Assembly: GCA_016716425.1 (NCBI GenBank)
Contig: JADJWJ010000008.1
Span: forward strand, 124,001 to 188,000
DNA: 64,000 bases
Source of the DNA: Betaproteobacteria bacterium
Lineage (GTDB): Bacteria; Pseudomonadota; Gammaproteobacteria; Burkholderiales; Casimicrobiaceae
Direction: 5' to 3'
Shown here: positions 24,234 to 32,785 of the stretch, piece by piece
Layout: every line of letters begins with the position of its first letter
Numbering within the stretch: the stretch's first letter is position 1
The notes under the pieces: generated by a model
What the model saw: the letters and a program-made list of their open reading frames with translations, nothing else
Databases searched by the model: none
What the model was told of the DNA's origin: nothing
Made by a program: the position numbers and the translations under genes

Positions 24234-25646
24234 GTGGCGATCGACCCCGTCTCGCGCGTCGAGGGCCACGGCAAGGTCACGATCCTGCTCGACGCCGACG
24301 ACCGCGTGCATCAGGTGCGGCTGCACATCGTCGAGTTCCGCGGCTTCGAGAAGTTCGTGCAGGGCCGCCCCTATTGGGAGCTGCCGGTCATGGTGCAGCG
24401 GCTGTGCGGCATCTGCCCGGTCAGCCACCACCTGGCCGCCGCCAAGGCGCTCGACGTCGTCGTCGGCGCGCCGAAGTTGACGCCGACCGCGGAGAAGGTG
24501 CGCCGGCTGATGCACTACGGGCAGATCCTGCAGTCGCACGCGCTGCACTTCTTCCACCTGGCCTCGCCCGACCTGCTGTTCGGCTTCGACTCGGACGTGG
24601 GCCGGCGCAACATCGTCGGCGTCGCGGCCGAGCACCCGGAGATCGCGCGGCGCGGCGTGCTGCTGCGCAAGTACGGGCAGGAGGTGATCCGGGTCACCGC
24701 GGGCAAGCGCGTGCACGGCACCGGCGCGATCCCCGGTGGCGTCAACAAGGCGCTGACCGAAGTCGAGCGTTCCACGCTGCTCGCCGACGCCTACCAGATG
24801 ATCGCGTGGGCGCGCGACGCCGTGGCGCTCGTGAAGAAGCTGCACCTCTCCAACGTCGCGCTCTACAACAGCTTCGGCGCGTTCCGCTCGAACATGCTGT
24901 CGCTGGTGGCGCCCGACGGCGGGCTCGACCTCTACCACGGCGCGCTGCGCGCGCGCGACGCCGCCGGGACGATCCTCTTCGACCAGATGAGCTACGACCG
25001 GTACTGGGACCGGATCACCGAGGAGGTGAAGCCGTGGTCGTACATGAAGTTCCCGTTCCTGCGCGAGCTGGGGCCCGAGGCCGGCTGGTACAAGGTCGGC
25101 CCGCTCGCGCGCGTGCAGAACTGCGACCACATCCCCACGCCGTTCGCCGACGCCGAGCGGCGCGAGTTCGTCGACTTCGGCGGCGGCCAGCCGGTCCACG
25201 CGACACTCGCCTACCACTGGGCGCGGATGATCGAGATGCTGTTCGCGGCCGAGGAGATCAAGGAGCTCCTGCACGACGACGACCTCCTCGGCGACGACCT
25301 CGTCGTCACCGGCGAGCGGCACCGGCGCGGCGTGGGCGTGATCGAGGCGCCGCGCGGCACGCTGATCCACCACTACCGGCTCAACAACAACGACCAGGTG
25401 CTGCGCGCCAACCTGATCGTGTCGACGACGCACAACAACCAGGCGCTGAACGAGGCGATCCGCCAGGTCGCGAAGCGCTACCTCGACGGCCGCAAGCTCA
25501 CCGAGGGCCTGCTCAACCACGTCGAGGTCGCGATCCGCGCGTTCGACCCGTGCCTGTCGTGCGCGACGCACGCGCTCGGCAAGATGCCGCTCGCGGTCGA
25601 GCTCGTCGACGCCGAGGGGAAGACGATCGACGCGCTCACGAGTTGA
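24234..25646 (+). CDS. hoxH: NAD+-reducing hydrogenase, large (NiFe) subunit HoxH
   Basis: The protein carries both NiFe-ligand motifs: RLCGICPVSHH near the N-terminus and DPCLSCATHALGKMP near the C-terminus. The maturation protease should cut after the His of CATH, removing about 22 residues. The opening VAIDPVSRVEGHGKV matches the family start (VIDPVTRIEGHGKV), and the GTG at 24234 yields 470 residues against about 488 usual. No ATG or clear ribosome site exists near it. The frame is also open upstream to a CTG (24180) that overlaps the hoxY stop as CTGA, a possible rare start. This subunit splits or forms H2. Confidence 0.92.
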   Translation: MAIDPVSRVEGHGKVTILLDADDRVHQVRLHIVEFRGFEKFVQGRPYWELPVMVQRLCGICPVSHHLAAAKALDVVVGAPKLTPTAEKVRRLMHYGQILQSHALHFFHLASPDLLFGFDSDVGRRNIVGVAAEHPEIARRGVLLRKYGQEVIRVTAGKRVHGTGAIPGGVNKALTEVERSTLLADAYQMIAWARDAVALVKKLHLSNVALYNSFGAFRSNMLSLVAPDGGLDLYHGALRARDAAGTILFDQMSYDRYWDRITEEVKPWSYMKFPFLRELGPEAGWYKVGPLARVQNCDHIPTPFADAERREFVDFGGGQPVHATLAYHWARMIEMLFAAEEIKELLHDDDLLGDDLVVTGERHRRGVGVIEAPRGTLIHHYRLNNNDQVLRANLIVSTTHNNQALNEAIRQVAKRYLDGRKLTEGLLNHVEVAIRAFDPCLSCATHALGKMPLAVELVDAEGKTIDALTS

Positions 25647-25657
25647 CGTGGTCGCGA

Positions 25658-25732
<75 letters not shown>

Positions 25733-25772
25733 TGGTCCCGGAGACCGCCGAGCCGACCTTCACGGCCGACGC

Positions 25773-26240
25773 ATGCCCGCGAAGATCGCGCCCTTCCTCG
25801 TCATCGGCATCGGCAACCCGAGCCGCGGCGACGACGCGCTGGGTCCGCTGCTGGTCGAGCGGATCGAGGCGATGGAACTGCCAGGCGTCGAGTGCCTGAC
25901 CGACTTCCAGCTGCAGGTCGAGCACGCGCTGGACCTCGTCGGGCGCGAGCAGGTCGTGTTCGTCGACGCGACGGCCGCAGGGGAGGCGCGGTGCACGCTG
26001 GCGCCTGTCGCGCCCGCGCGCGACGCCAGCGCGACGACGCACGCGCTCTCGCCAGCCGCGGTGCTCGACGCCTACGTGCGGGTGACCGGGCTGCCGCTGC
26101 CGGCCACGCACGTGCTCGCGATCCGCGGGTACGCGTTCGAGCTGGGGGATGGACTGTCGGCGGGCGCCGCTGCGAATCTGGAAGCGGCGGGGCGGCTACT
26201 GGTTGGCGCGTTGGTGGCGCCGGCGCCGGTTCCTGCCTGA
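25773..26240 (+). CDS. hoxW: Hydrogenase maturation protease HoxW
   Basis: The 155-residue protein has the HyaD/HybD/HoxW fold: FLVIGIGNPSRGDDALGPLLVERIE (residues about 8-32), with the Ni-probing Glu/Asp region in GDD, then DFQLQVEHALDLVGREQVVFVDA with a metal-ligand Asp in FVDA. This endopeptidase cuts the C-terminus of HoxH after nickel insertion. Its place after hoxH is the classical arrangement. The ATG at 25773 lacks a strong ribosome site. The hyp genes for NiFe(CN)2CO assembly are not in the window. Confidence 0.9.
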   Translation: MPAKIAPFLVIGIGNPSRGDDALGPLLVERIEAMELPGVECLTDFQLQVEHALDLVGREQVVFVDATAAGEARCTLAPVAPARDASATTHALSPAAVLDAYVRVTGLPLPATHVLAIRGYAFELGDGLSAGAAANLEAAGRLLVGALVAPAPVPA

Positions 26241-26282
26241 ATTGCCGTCCGGCGCGAAGCGCGAGACCGGAGCGGGATGCGT

Positions 26283-26687
26283 TCAGGCCGCGGGGGCCGC
26301 GAGCGCCGACGCGACATCGGTGCGCGCGAAGTCCTCGCCCTTGTAGAGCAGCGGCTCGCGCAGCGACATGGCGAGCGCGTACGCGAAGCAGTCGCCGAAG
26401 TTCAGTCCCGCCGGGTGGCGCCCCTTGCCGAAGCGATGCCATCCGTCACGCGCAAGTCGCGCCTGCTGCACGTCGACGGGGACCACGTCGATCGCGGCAA
26501 TCTCGAGCAGCCGGTCCAGCATGCGGATCCCTTCGGCGCCATGGCGCGCGTCCAGCACGACCGACGCCTCCACGAAGTTCGCCGCCGACACGCGGCGCGC
26601 TTCCGCGCGTTCGATGGCATCGGCGATTGCGTGCCGTTCGGGCTCGTCCTGCAGGATCGCAAGCAGTGCGGACGTGTCGACGACCAT
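26283..26687 (-). CDS. vapC: VapC-type PIN-domain toxin (ribonuclease)
   Basis: The 134-residue protein is a complete PIN domain: MVVDTSALLAILQDEPE with the first Asp, VSAANFVEASVVLD with the conserved Glu, and LNFGDCFAYALA with the third acidic residue, followed by PLLYKGEDFARTDV. PIN toxins of VapBC cut tRNA or rRNA. The start at 26687 overlaps the antitoxin stop (ATGA), so expression is coupled and the antitoxin is made first. The module stands alone between hoxW and the binding-protein gene. Confidence 0.92.
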   Translation of the reverse strand: MVVDTSALLAILQDEPERHAIADAIERAEARRVSAANFVEASVVLDARHGAEGIRMLDRLLEIAAIDVVPVDVQQARLARDGWHRFGKGRHPAGLNFGDCFAYALAMSLREPLLYKGEDFARTDVASALAAPAA

Positions 26688-26941
26688 CAGCGCGGCAGGC
26701 CCGCCCCGTCGTAGCCCAGGATCTCGTCGGCCGTCCGTGCGTCCCTGACCGGCAGCGCCGCGCATCGGCGGGCGAGTTCGTCGATATCGTCGGCGAGGGG
26801 GCGTCCGGCGCGCTCGCGACGCAACCGCTCCAGCCGGTCCTGCAGCGCACGCGTGACGGCCTCGGTCTTGGTCTCGCCGGCAAGCTTGGCTACGGCCTCG
26901 GCCAGGCGGTCGGTCTCCGGATTGCGAATATTGAGTGGCAC
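26687..26941 (-). CDS. vapB: VapB-type antitoxin (Rv0623/PSK-type)
   Basis: The 84-residue protein starts with a GTG at 26941 (read as Met): the sequence PLNIRNPETDRLAEAVAKLAGETKTEAV is the known N-terminus of the Rv0623-like antitoxin family, whose usual form is MALNIKNPETERLARELA. It binds DNA through its N-terminal ribbon-helix-helix part and neutralises the toxin with its C-terminal tail. It lies immediately upstream of vapC. Confidence 0.9.
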   Translation of the reverse strand: MPLNIRNPETDRLAEAVAKLAGETKTEAVTRALQDRLERLRRERAGRPLADDIDELARRCAALPVRDARTADEILGYDGAGLPR

Positions 26942-26951
26942 GTTTCTTTAC

Positions 26952-26972
26952 ATCTACACGAAGATCTACACG
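26952..26972. promoter_or_regulatory. Direct repeat ATCTACACG upstream of vapBC
   Basis: ATCTACACG occurs at 26952-26960 and 26964-26972, twelve bases apart, inside the AT-richer leader of the vapBC pair and 11-31 bases before the vapB start. VapB-VapC complexes bind such repeats at their own promoter; the site is inferred from position. Confidence 0.5.
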
Positions 26973-27084
26973 GTAGCATCTCTCGCCGATCGCGTCAAAC
27001 AGCTACAATGAATCAGCAGGTTAGGAGCGCCCCTCGGTCTCTGTGCACCGGCGTCCACACATCGTCGGCGCCGGGCCGTGCCAC

Positions 27085-27101
27085 GGCCGGCGTGGCCGGC
27101 C
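27085..27101. terminator. Short GC hairpin downstream of the binding-protein gene
   Basis: GGCCGG (27085-27090) pairs with CCGGCC (27096-27101) across a five-base loop, 12 bases past the end of the minus-strand gene at 27113. A second dyad (GGCCGTG/CACGGCC) lies beside it. There is no T tract. Confidence 0.35.
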
Positions 27102-27112
27102 CGATCGGCACG

Positions 27113-28126
27113 TCAGCCGATCACTTCATCGACCGCCGCGACGAAGGCCTTCGGCACACTGATCCCGAGCCGCCGGGCGGCCTTCATGTTGAGCACGAGC
27201 TCGAAGTGCGTCGACTGCATCACCGGCAGCTCGGCCGCCTTTGCACCCTTGAGGATGCGTGCGATGTACCCGCCGGCCTGCCGGTACATCCACGTGATGT
27301 TCGGGCCGTAGGTCATGAGCCCGCCGGCAACGGCGAACGGGCGCGTGAACGACACGACGGGCAGCCCGTGCCGATCGGCGAGCGCCACGATCTGCTCGCG
27401 GCGGTCGAGAAGCACGGGGTCCGTACCGCCGATGACCGCATCCACCTTCGCCCGCACGAGCTCCGCGAACGCCGCGTCGATCTCCGCGGCGTTGCGCGCC
27501 TTGAAGGCCGGCAACTGCGCGCCGAGCTTCGCGGCGCCCGCCTCCGCGTCGGCCTGCTCGGCCGCGGCGTTGAAGTTGTCCGGATTCACGAGCAGCGCGA
27601 TGCGCTTCACGTTCGGCACGAGCTCCGAGAGCAGCTGCACGCGCTTGGCGCCGAGCAGCGTCGGCGCGAACATGATTCCCGTGACGTGGCCGCCCGGCCG
27701 GTTGAAGCTCTCCACCAGTCCGAAGCGGATCGGGTCGCCGCCGATCGTGAACACGACGGGCACCGTCGCGCTGGCGTCCTTGGCCGCGCGCGCGGACGCG
27801 ACGTCCCCGGTCGCCGCGATCGCGACCACGCCCTTGCCCACCAGCTCGGCCGCGAGCGCGGGCAGCGCCTTGTAGTCGCCGTTCGCCCAGCGCTCCTCGA
27901 TGCGCACGTTGCGCCCCTCGACGAAGCCGGCCTGCGCGAGCCCCTCGCGGAACGCATCGGCATTGAACCGATACGTGGCGGCGGCGGCGCTGTTGAGAAA
28001 GCCCACGAGGGGCAGGTTCGACGACGCCGGTGCGGCGCCACCGGACACGCCTGCCTGCGCGTGCGCGCGCAGCGGGTGCGCCACCGCCGCACAGCCGAGA
28101 ACCGCTACGAAGTCCCGCCGCCTCAT
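27113..28126 (-). CDS. ABC-type substrate-binding protein (DUF534 family)
   Basis: The 337-residue protein starts at ATG 28126 with GGAGG five bases upstream. An RRDF-type signal peptide (MRRRDFVAVLGCAAVAHPLR) suggests Tat or Sec export. The mature part shows the DUF534/ABC_sub_bind features VGFLNSAAA, GFVEGRNVRIEERWANGDY, VFTIGGDPIRFGLV and RPGGHVTGI. Such proteins are periplasmic binding proteins of ABC importers with often unknown ligand; betaproteobacteria carry many orphan copies. No permease or ATPase gene lies beside it, so this looks like an orphan. Confidence 0.88.
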   Translation of the reverse strand: MRRRDFVAVLGCAAVAHPLRAHAQAGVSGGAAPASSNLPLVGFLNSAAAATYRFNADAFREGLAQAGFVEGRNVRIEERWANGDYKALPALAAELVGKGVVAIAATGDVASARAAKDASATVPVVFTIGGDPIRFGLVESFNRPGGHVTGIMFAPTLLGAKRVQLLSELVPNVKRIALLVNPDNFNAAAEQADAEAGAAKLGAQLPAFKARNAAEIDAAFAELVRAKVDAVIGGTDPVLLDRREQIVALADRHGLPVVSFTRPFAVAGGLMTYGPNITWMYRQAGGYIARILKGAKAAELPVMQSTHFELVLNMKAARRLGISVPKAFVAAVDEVIG

Positions 28127-28254
28127 GTGTCCTCCGGGGCGCAAGGCGTTGGAATGCGGCGGGAGGTTAGCACGCTATCGCGTCAAGGGCGACGCGTGCG
28201 GGGGCCGTTCGTGCGAGTAGCCGAATCGAGCGGCTTACCACGATACGCGTCCCG

Positions 28255-30093
28255 CTACTCCACCGTCACGCTCTTCGCCAGATTCCGCGGCTTGTCCACG
28301 TCCGTCCCGCGCAGCACCGCCGCGTGATACGCAAGGAGCTGCAACGGCACCACGTGCACGACGGGTGACAGGAGCCCCGCGTGCTCGGACACGCGGATCA
28401 CGTGCAGACCCTCGCCGGCCGTGAGGTGGCTGTCGAGGTCGGCGACGACGTAGAGCTCGCCGCCGCGCGCGCGCACCTCCTGCAGGTTGCTCTTCAGCTT
28501 CTCCAGCAGCGTGTCGTTGGGCGCGATCGCGACCACCGGCATCTCGCTGTCGACCAGCGCCAGCGGCCCGTGCTTCAGCTCGCCGGCGGGGTAGGCCTCG
28601 GCGTGGATGTACGAGATCTCTTTCAACTTCAGCGCGCCTTCGAGCGCGATCGGGTAGTGCAGGCCCCGCCCGAGGAACAGCGCGTGCTGCTTCTTCGCGA
28701 ACGCCTGCGCCCACGCGATCAGGTGCGGCTCCAGCGCCAGCGCGCCCTGGATCGCCGCGGGCAGGTGGCGCAGCGCGCGCAGCCACTTCGCCTCGTCGTC
28801 GGCGGTAAGGCGCCCCCGCAGCTTCGCCAGCGTCGCCGCCAGCAGGAACTGCGCGACGAGCTGGGTCGTGAACGCCTTGGTCGACGCCACGCCGACCTCG
28901 GTGCCGGCGCGCGTGAGGAACGTGAGCTGCGTCTGCCGCACCATCGAGCTCGTCGCGACGTTGCAGATCGCGAGCGTGTGCGCGTGGCCCAGCGCCTTCG
29001 CGTGCTTCAGCGCCGCCAGCGTGTCGGCGGTCTCGCCGGACTGCGACACGACGACGACCAGCGCCTTCGGGTTGGGCACGCTGTCGCGGTAGCGGTACTC
29101 GCTGCTGATCTCGACCGTGCACGGCATGCCCGCGACGGTCTCGATCCATTGTTTCGCGACGAGGCTCGAGTAGTAGCTGGTGCCGCAGGCGAGGATCAGC
29201 ACGGCATCGACGTCGCGCAGGATCGCGTCCGCGCGCTCTCCGAAGAGCGACGCGTCGATGCGGTCGATGCCTTCGAGCGTGTCGGCGACCGCGCGCGGCT
29301 GCTCGAAGATCTCCTTCTGCATGAAGTGCCGGTAGGGACCAAGTTCGACAGCGCCGGCGGTCGCGGGCACCTCGACAATGGCGCGGTCGGCGCGCTGCCC
29401 GGCCGCGTCGTAGATGGCGTAGCCGTCGCGGCGCACGTCGGCGACGTCGCCTTCCTCGAGGTAGGCGACGCGATGCGTGACGCCGAGCAGCGCCGCGGCG
29501 TCGGAGGCGAGGAAGTGGTCGCCCTCGCCCAGGCCGACGACGAGCGGGCTGCCCTGCCGCGCCCCGACCACACGCCCCGGCTCGCGCGCGCTGATGACGG
29601 CGATCGCGTACGCGCCCTGGAACTCGGCCACCGCGAGCTGCACGGCGTGCAGCAGGTCGCCGCGCGCCGCGCCGTGCCAGTGCGCATGGACGAGGTGCGC
29701 GATGGTTTCGCTGTCCGTCTGCGTGCGGAACGTGTAGCCCTGCGCGCGCAGGCGCTCGCGCAGCGCCTCGAAGTTCTCGATGATGCCGTTGTGGACGACG
29801 GCGATTTCCCCACCCGACGTGTGCGGGTGCGCGTTGACCTGCGATGGCGCGCCGTGCGTCGCCCAGCGCGTGTGCGAGATGCCGGTGGTGCCGGCCAAGT
29901 GCCGTGCCTGCGCCTGCGCGTCCAGGTCGACCACGCGCGCCGTCGACACCAGCCGCTCGAGCGTCGTGCCGTCCTTGCCGTTGAGCACCGCGAGCCCGGT
30001 CGAGTCGTAGCCGCGATACTCGAGCCGGCGGATGCCCTCGATCAGGATGGGGACGACGTTGCGCGCGGACGCCGCGCCGACGATGCCGCACAT
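28255..30093 (-). CDS. glmS: Glutamine-fructose-6-phosphate aminotransferase
   Basis: The 612-residue enzyme has its catalytic Cys at position 2 (MCGIVGAASARNVVP), the glutaminase signatures LEYRGYDSTG and HTRWATHG, and two SIS isomerase domains (from about residue 285 onward, LACGTSYYSS, SQSGETADTL), ending DKPRNLAKSVTVE as usual. It makes glucosamine-6-phosphate from fructose-6-phosphate and glutamine, the first step towards peptidoglycan and LPS amino sugars. It lies seven bases after glmU. Confidence 0.97.
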   Translation of the reverse strand: MCGIVGAASARNVVPILIEGIRRLEYRGYDSTGLAVLNGKDGTTLERLVSTARVVDLDAQAQARHLAGTTGISHTRWATHGAPSQVNAHPHTSGGEIAVVHNGIIENFEALRERLRAQGYTFRTQTDSETIAHLVHAHWHGAARGDLLHAVQLAVAEFQGAYAIAVISAREPGRVVGARQGSPLVVGLGEGDHFLASDAAALLGVTHRVAYLEEGDVADVRRDGYAIYDAAGQRADRAIVEVPATAGAVELGPYRHFMQKEIFEQPRAVADTLEGIDRIDASLFGERADAILRDVDAVLILACGTSYYSSLVAKQWIETVAGMPCTVEISSEYRYRDSVPNPKALVVVVSQSGETADTLAALKHAKALGHAHTLAICNVATSSMVRQTQLTFLTRAGTEVGVASTKAFTTQLVAQFLLAATLAKLRGRLTADDEAKWLRALRHLPAAIQGALALEPHLIAWAQAFAKKQHALFLGRGLHYPIALEGALKLKEISYIHAEAYPAGELKHGPLALVDSEMPVVAIAPNDTLLEKLKSNLQEVRARGGELYVVADLDSHLTAGEGLHVIRVSEHAGLLSPVVHVVPLQLLAYHAAVLRGTDVDKPRNLAKSVTVE

Positions 30094-30100
30094 GGCCTGG

Positions 30101-31490
30101 CTATTCCTTCGCGCCGGGCTTGGCGGTCTTGACCGGCCGCTGCCAGCCTTCGACCGACACCTGTCGCGGGCGGGCGACCGTCAGCACGCCGGGCGGCGCG
30201 TCCTGCGCGATCACGCTGCCGGCTCCGATCGTCGCACCCGCGCCGACGGTGACCGGCGCGACCAGCACGCAGTTGGAGCCGATGGAGGCGCCGTCGCCGA
30301 TCACCGTCCGGTGCTTGTTCGCGCCGTCGTAGTTGGCGGTGATCGAGCCCGCGCCGTAGTTGACGCCGGCGCCGACCGCCGCGTCGCCGATGTAGGCGAG
30401 GTGGTTGGCCTTGGCGCCCTTGCCGAGCGTTGCCGCCTTGACCTCGACGAAGTTGCCGACGTGCACGTCGTCGGCCAGCGCCGCGCCCGGCCGCAGCCGC
30501 GCGTACGGGCCGATGCGGCAGTGCGCGCCGACCTGCGCGTCGACGAGGTGCGAGAACGCCTCGATCGCCGTGCCCGCGCCGATGGCAACGTTGCGCAGCA
30601 CGCAGTACGGGCCGAGCGACACGTCGTCGCCCAGCGTCACGTCGCCTTCGAGCACGCAGCCGACGTCGATGCGCACGTCGCGGCCGCAGTTGAGCGTGCC
30701 GCGCACGTCGAAGCGCGCCGGGTCGGCCAACGTGACGCCGCGCGCCATGAACGCCTGCGCCTGACGCAGCTGCAGCTCGCGCTCGACCGCCGCGAGCTGC
30801 GCGCGGTCGTTGATGCCGCGCACGTCGCGCTCGTCGGCGGCCAGGTGCGCGACGACCGGGATGCCGTCGGCGCACGCGGCGGCGACGATGTCGGTCAGGT
30901 AGAACTCGCCCTGCGCGTTGTCCGCCTTCAGCCCGGCCACCCAGCGCGCGAGCAGCGCCGTGGGCGCCGCCATCACGCCGGTGTTGATTCTCGTGCAGCG
31001 CGCGCTGCGCGGCGTCGGCGTCGCGCTCCTCGACGATCGCGCGCACGCGGCCGGCCGCGTCGCGCACGACGCGGCCCAGTCCCGTCGGGTCGGTCACCTT
31101 CGCCGTCAGCACGGCGAGGTGCCCGCCTTCCGCCTCGTGCACCAGTGCCGCGAGCGCGTCCGGCGGCACCAGCGGAATGTCGCCGATCGTGACCAGCGTG
31201 ATGCCGTCGGCCGGCAGCGCGTGCAACGCGAGCCGCGCGGCGTCGCCGGTGCCGCGCGGCGGGTCCTGCAGCACGAACGCGAGATCGGGCGCCGCGAGCG
31301 CCGCGCGCACCGCCTCGGCGCCGTGACCGATGACGACGGCCATCGCGCGCGGCCCGAGCGACCGGGCCGCGGCCAGGACGTAGGACACGAGCGGCCGGCC
31401 GGCCAGCGGATGGAGCACCTTCGGCACGGCCGAGTGCATCCGCTTGCCCTGTCCGGCGGCGAGCACGACGACGTTGAGAGGGGAGGCCAC
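30101..31490 (-). CDS. glmU: GlmU uridyltransferase/acetyltransferase, interrupted by one frameshift
   Basis: Both GlmU domains are present. The N-terminal uridyltransferase begins at a GTG (31490) with LNVVVLAAGQGKRMHSAVPK; the C-terminal left-handed beta-helix acetyltransferase ends near 30101. The frames disagree at 30987-30990: removing one T from GATTCTC restores EINTGVMAA, the family sequence. With that correction the protein is about 462 residues, the normal size. GlmU makes UDP-GlcNAc and is essential, so a sequencing error is more likely than loss of the gene. glmU-glmS form an operon. Confidence 0.9.
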
Positions 31491-31712
31491 GGGGCGGTGT
31501 CGAACGCGGAATGTCGATGATACCCCGGCGGCGGGGAAGCCCCGCGGGCGCCGCCGCCCGCCGGCGCGGCACGCCGCGGTCGGTCGTACCATCTGCGGCC
31601 ACGGTGCCGGCGACAGGTCGTCGCCGCGGGCTCGCCGCGGAGATCGGCATCGTCGGCGAGCCGATCGTTCGGTAACGGGGTCCTTCATTTTCCCTGAGGT
31701 ATCCTTCGCTCC

Positions 31713-32477
31713 GTGGCAATCGTCGCGGTGTTCAACCAGAAAGGCGGCGTCGGCAAGACGACGACCGCACTCAATCTTCTCGCGGCGTTCGGGCAGGCGA
31801 AGCAGCGGCCGCTGGCGATCGACCTCGACGCCCAGTGTCACCTGACGCACGTGTTCGGCGTCCACCCGGCGCACGCCGACGAGTCGGTCTACAGCTTCTT
31901 CGTCCGGCAGCGCCCGCTGGACGAGGTGGCGCAGATCACGAAGAGCGGCGCGATCCTGTGTCCGGCGCACCTCGAGCTCGCCAAGCTCGACGCGCTGCTC
32001 GGCAAGGGCGTCAACGTGGTCACGCGGCTGCGGCACGCGCTGCACGCGCCGGGGGCCGTGCCGGGCCCCGTCGTGATCGACTGCTGCCCGCTGCTCAACG
32101 TGCTGTCGCTCAATGCCGTGTTCGCCGCCGACCTGCTGCTGGTGCCGGTCGCGGCGGACTTCCTGTCGCTCAAGGGGGCAGAGCAGGTCGAGCGCGCGCT
32201 GAACGCGCTGGAACCGGTGTTCAAGCGGCGGCTGCCGCGACGGTACGTGCTGACGCGCTACGACGTGCGGCGGCGGATGAGCGCGGCGGTGGTGGAGCGG
32301 ATGGGCGCGATGCTGCGCGCGGACGAGATCTGCACGACGCGCATCCGGGAGAACGTTAAGCTGGCGGAAAGCCCGGCGGTCGGGCTCGACATCTTCCGCC
32401 ACGCGCCGGGCAGCCGCGGCGCGCACGACTATGCGGCGCTGTACGAGGAGCTACTGGGTGCCGGCCTTCTGCGCTAG
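31713..32477 (+). CDS. ParA/MinD-family ATPase
   Basis: The 254-residue protein has the deviant Walker A KGGVGKTTTALNLL at residues 10-23, the A' motif LAIDLDAQCHLTHVFG, and Walker B VVIDCCPLLNVLSLNA. Such ATPases move DNA, proteins or enzyme complexes. No parB gene or parS-like site is nearby, so it is probably an orphan ParA that positions a protein cargo. The frame opens with GTG at 31713. Its last 27 bases overlap the end of the convergent small gene at 32451. Confidence 0.85.
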   Translation: MAIVAVFNQKGGVGKTTTALNLLAAFGQAKQRPLAIDLDAQCHLTHVFGVHPAHADESVYSFFVRQRPLDEVAQITKSGAILCPAHLELAKLDALLGKGVNVVTRLRHALHAPGAVPGPVVIDCCPLLNVLSLNAVFAADLLLVPVAADFLSLKGAEQVERALNALEPVFKRRLPRRYVLTRYDVRRRMSAAVVERMGAMLRADEICTTRIRENVKLAESPAVGLDIFRHAPGSRGAHDYAALYEELLGAGLLR

Positions 32478-32690
32478 CGCGGGACCCGCGCTGATGAGGC
32501 CGATCACGCCTTCGACGTCGAGCGTGTCGAGCCGCCGCGGCACGCACTGCTCCAGGCACTCGACGATCTCGCAATGGTGATACATCTGGCGCAGCCGCCG
32601 CTCGGCGTCCCCCTGCGTGGCGGCCATGATCAGGATGTTCTCGACGCGCTGTCCGTGGCGCGTCCTGATGTTGAATCCGTAGCGAATCAC
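32451..32690 (-). CDS. Small conserved hypothetical protein (79 aa)
   Basis: A GTG at 32690 with GGGAGG six bases upstream is the best start and gives VIRYGFNIRTRHGQRVENIL, AERRLRQMYHHCEIVECLEQ. The frame continues upstream to 32744, but the ribosome site favours the shorter form. The YGFNIRTR ... MYHHCEIVE pattern occurs in small betaproteobacterial proteins of unknown function. It contains several Cys and His residues (HHC, C, C) that might bind metal. Confidence 0.65.
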   Translation of the reverse strand: MIRYGFNIRTRHGQRVENILIMAATQGDAERRLRQMYHHCEIVECLEQCVPRRLDTLDVEGVIGLISAGPALAQKAGTQ

Positions 32691-32785
32691 GGTGGGCCTC
32701 CCGTTGCCTTGCGCTCGTCTCGCCAGGTTACCCTTTCCGTTCAATCAAGGGATTGGAGCGAAACGTTCGAGCGCTGGGACGCATA

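Noticed and set aside
28100..28254. glmS ribozyme near glmS
   Set aside because: The glmS ribozyme lies in the 5' leader of Firmicutes glmS; here glmU is seven bases upstream and leaves no room for it.
31713..32477. Plasmid or chromosome partition locus
   Set aside because: Only a ParA-like gene is present; no ParB, no centromere-like repeats and no replication gene.
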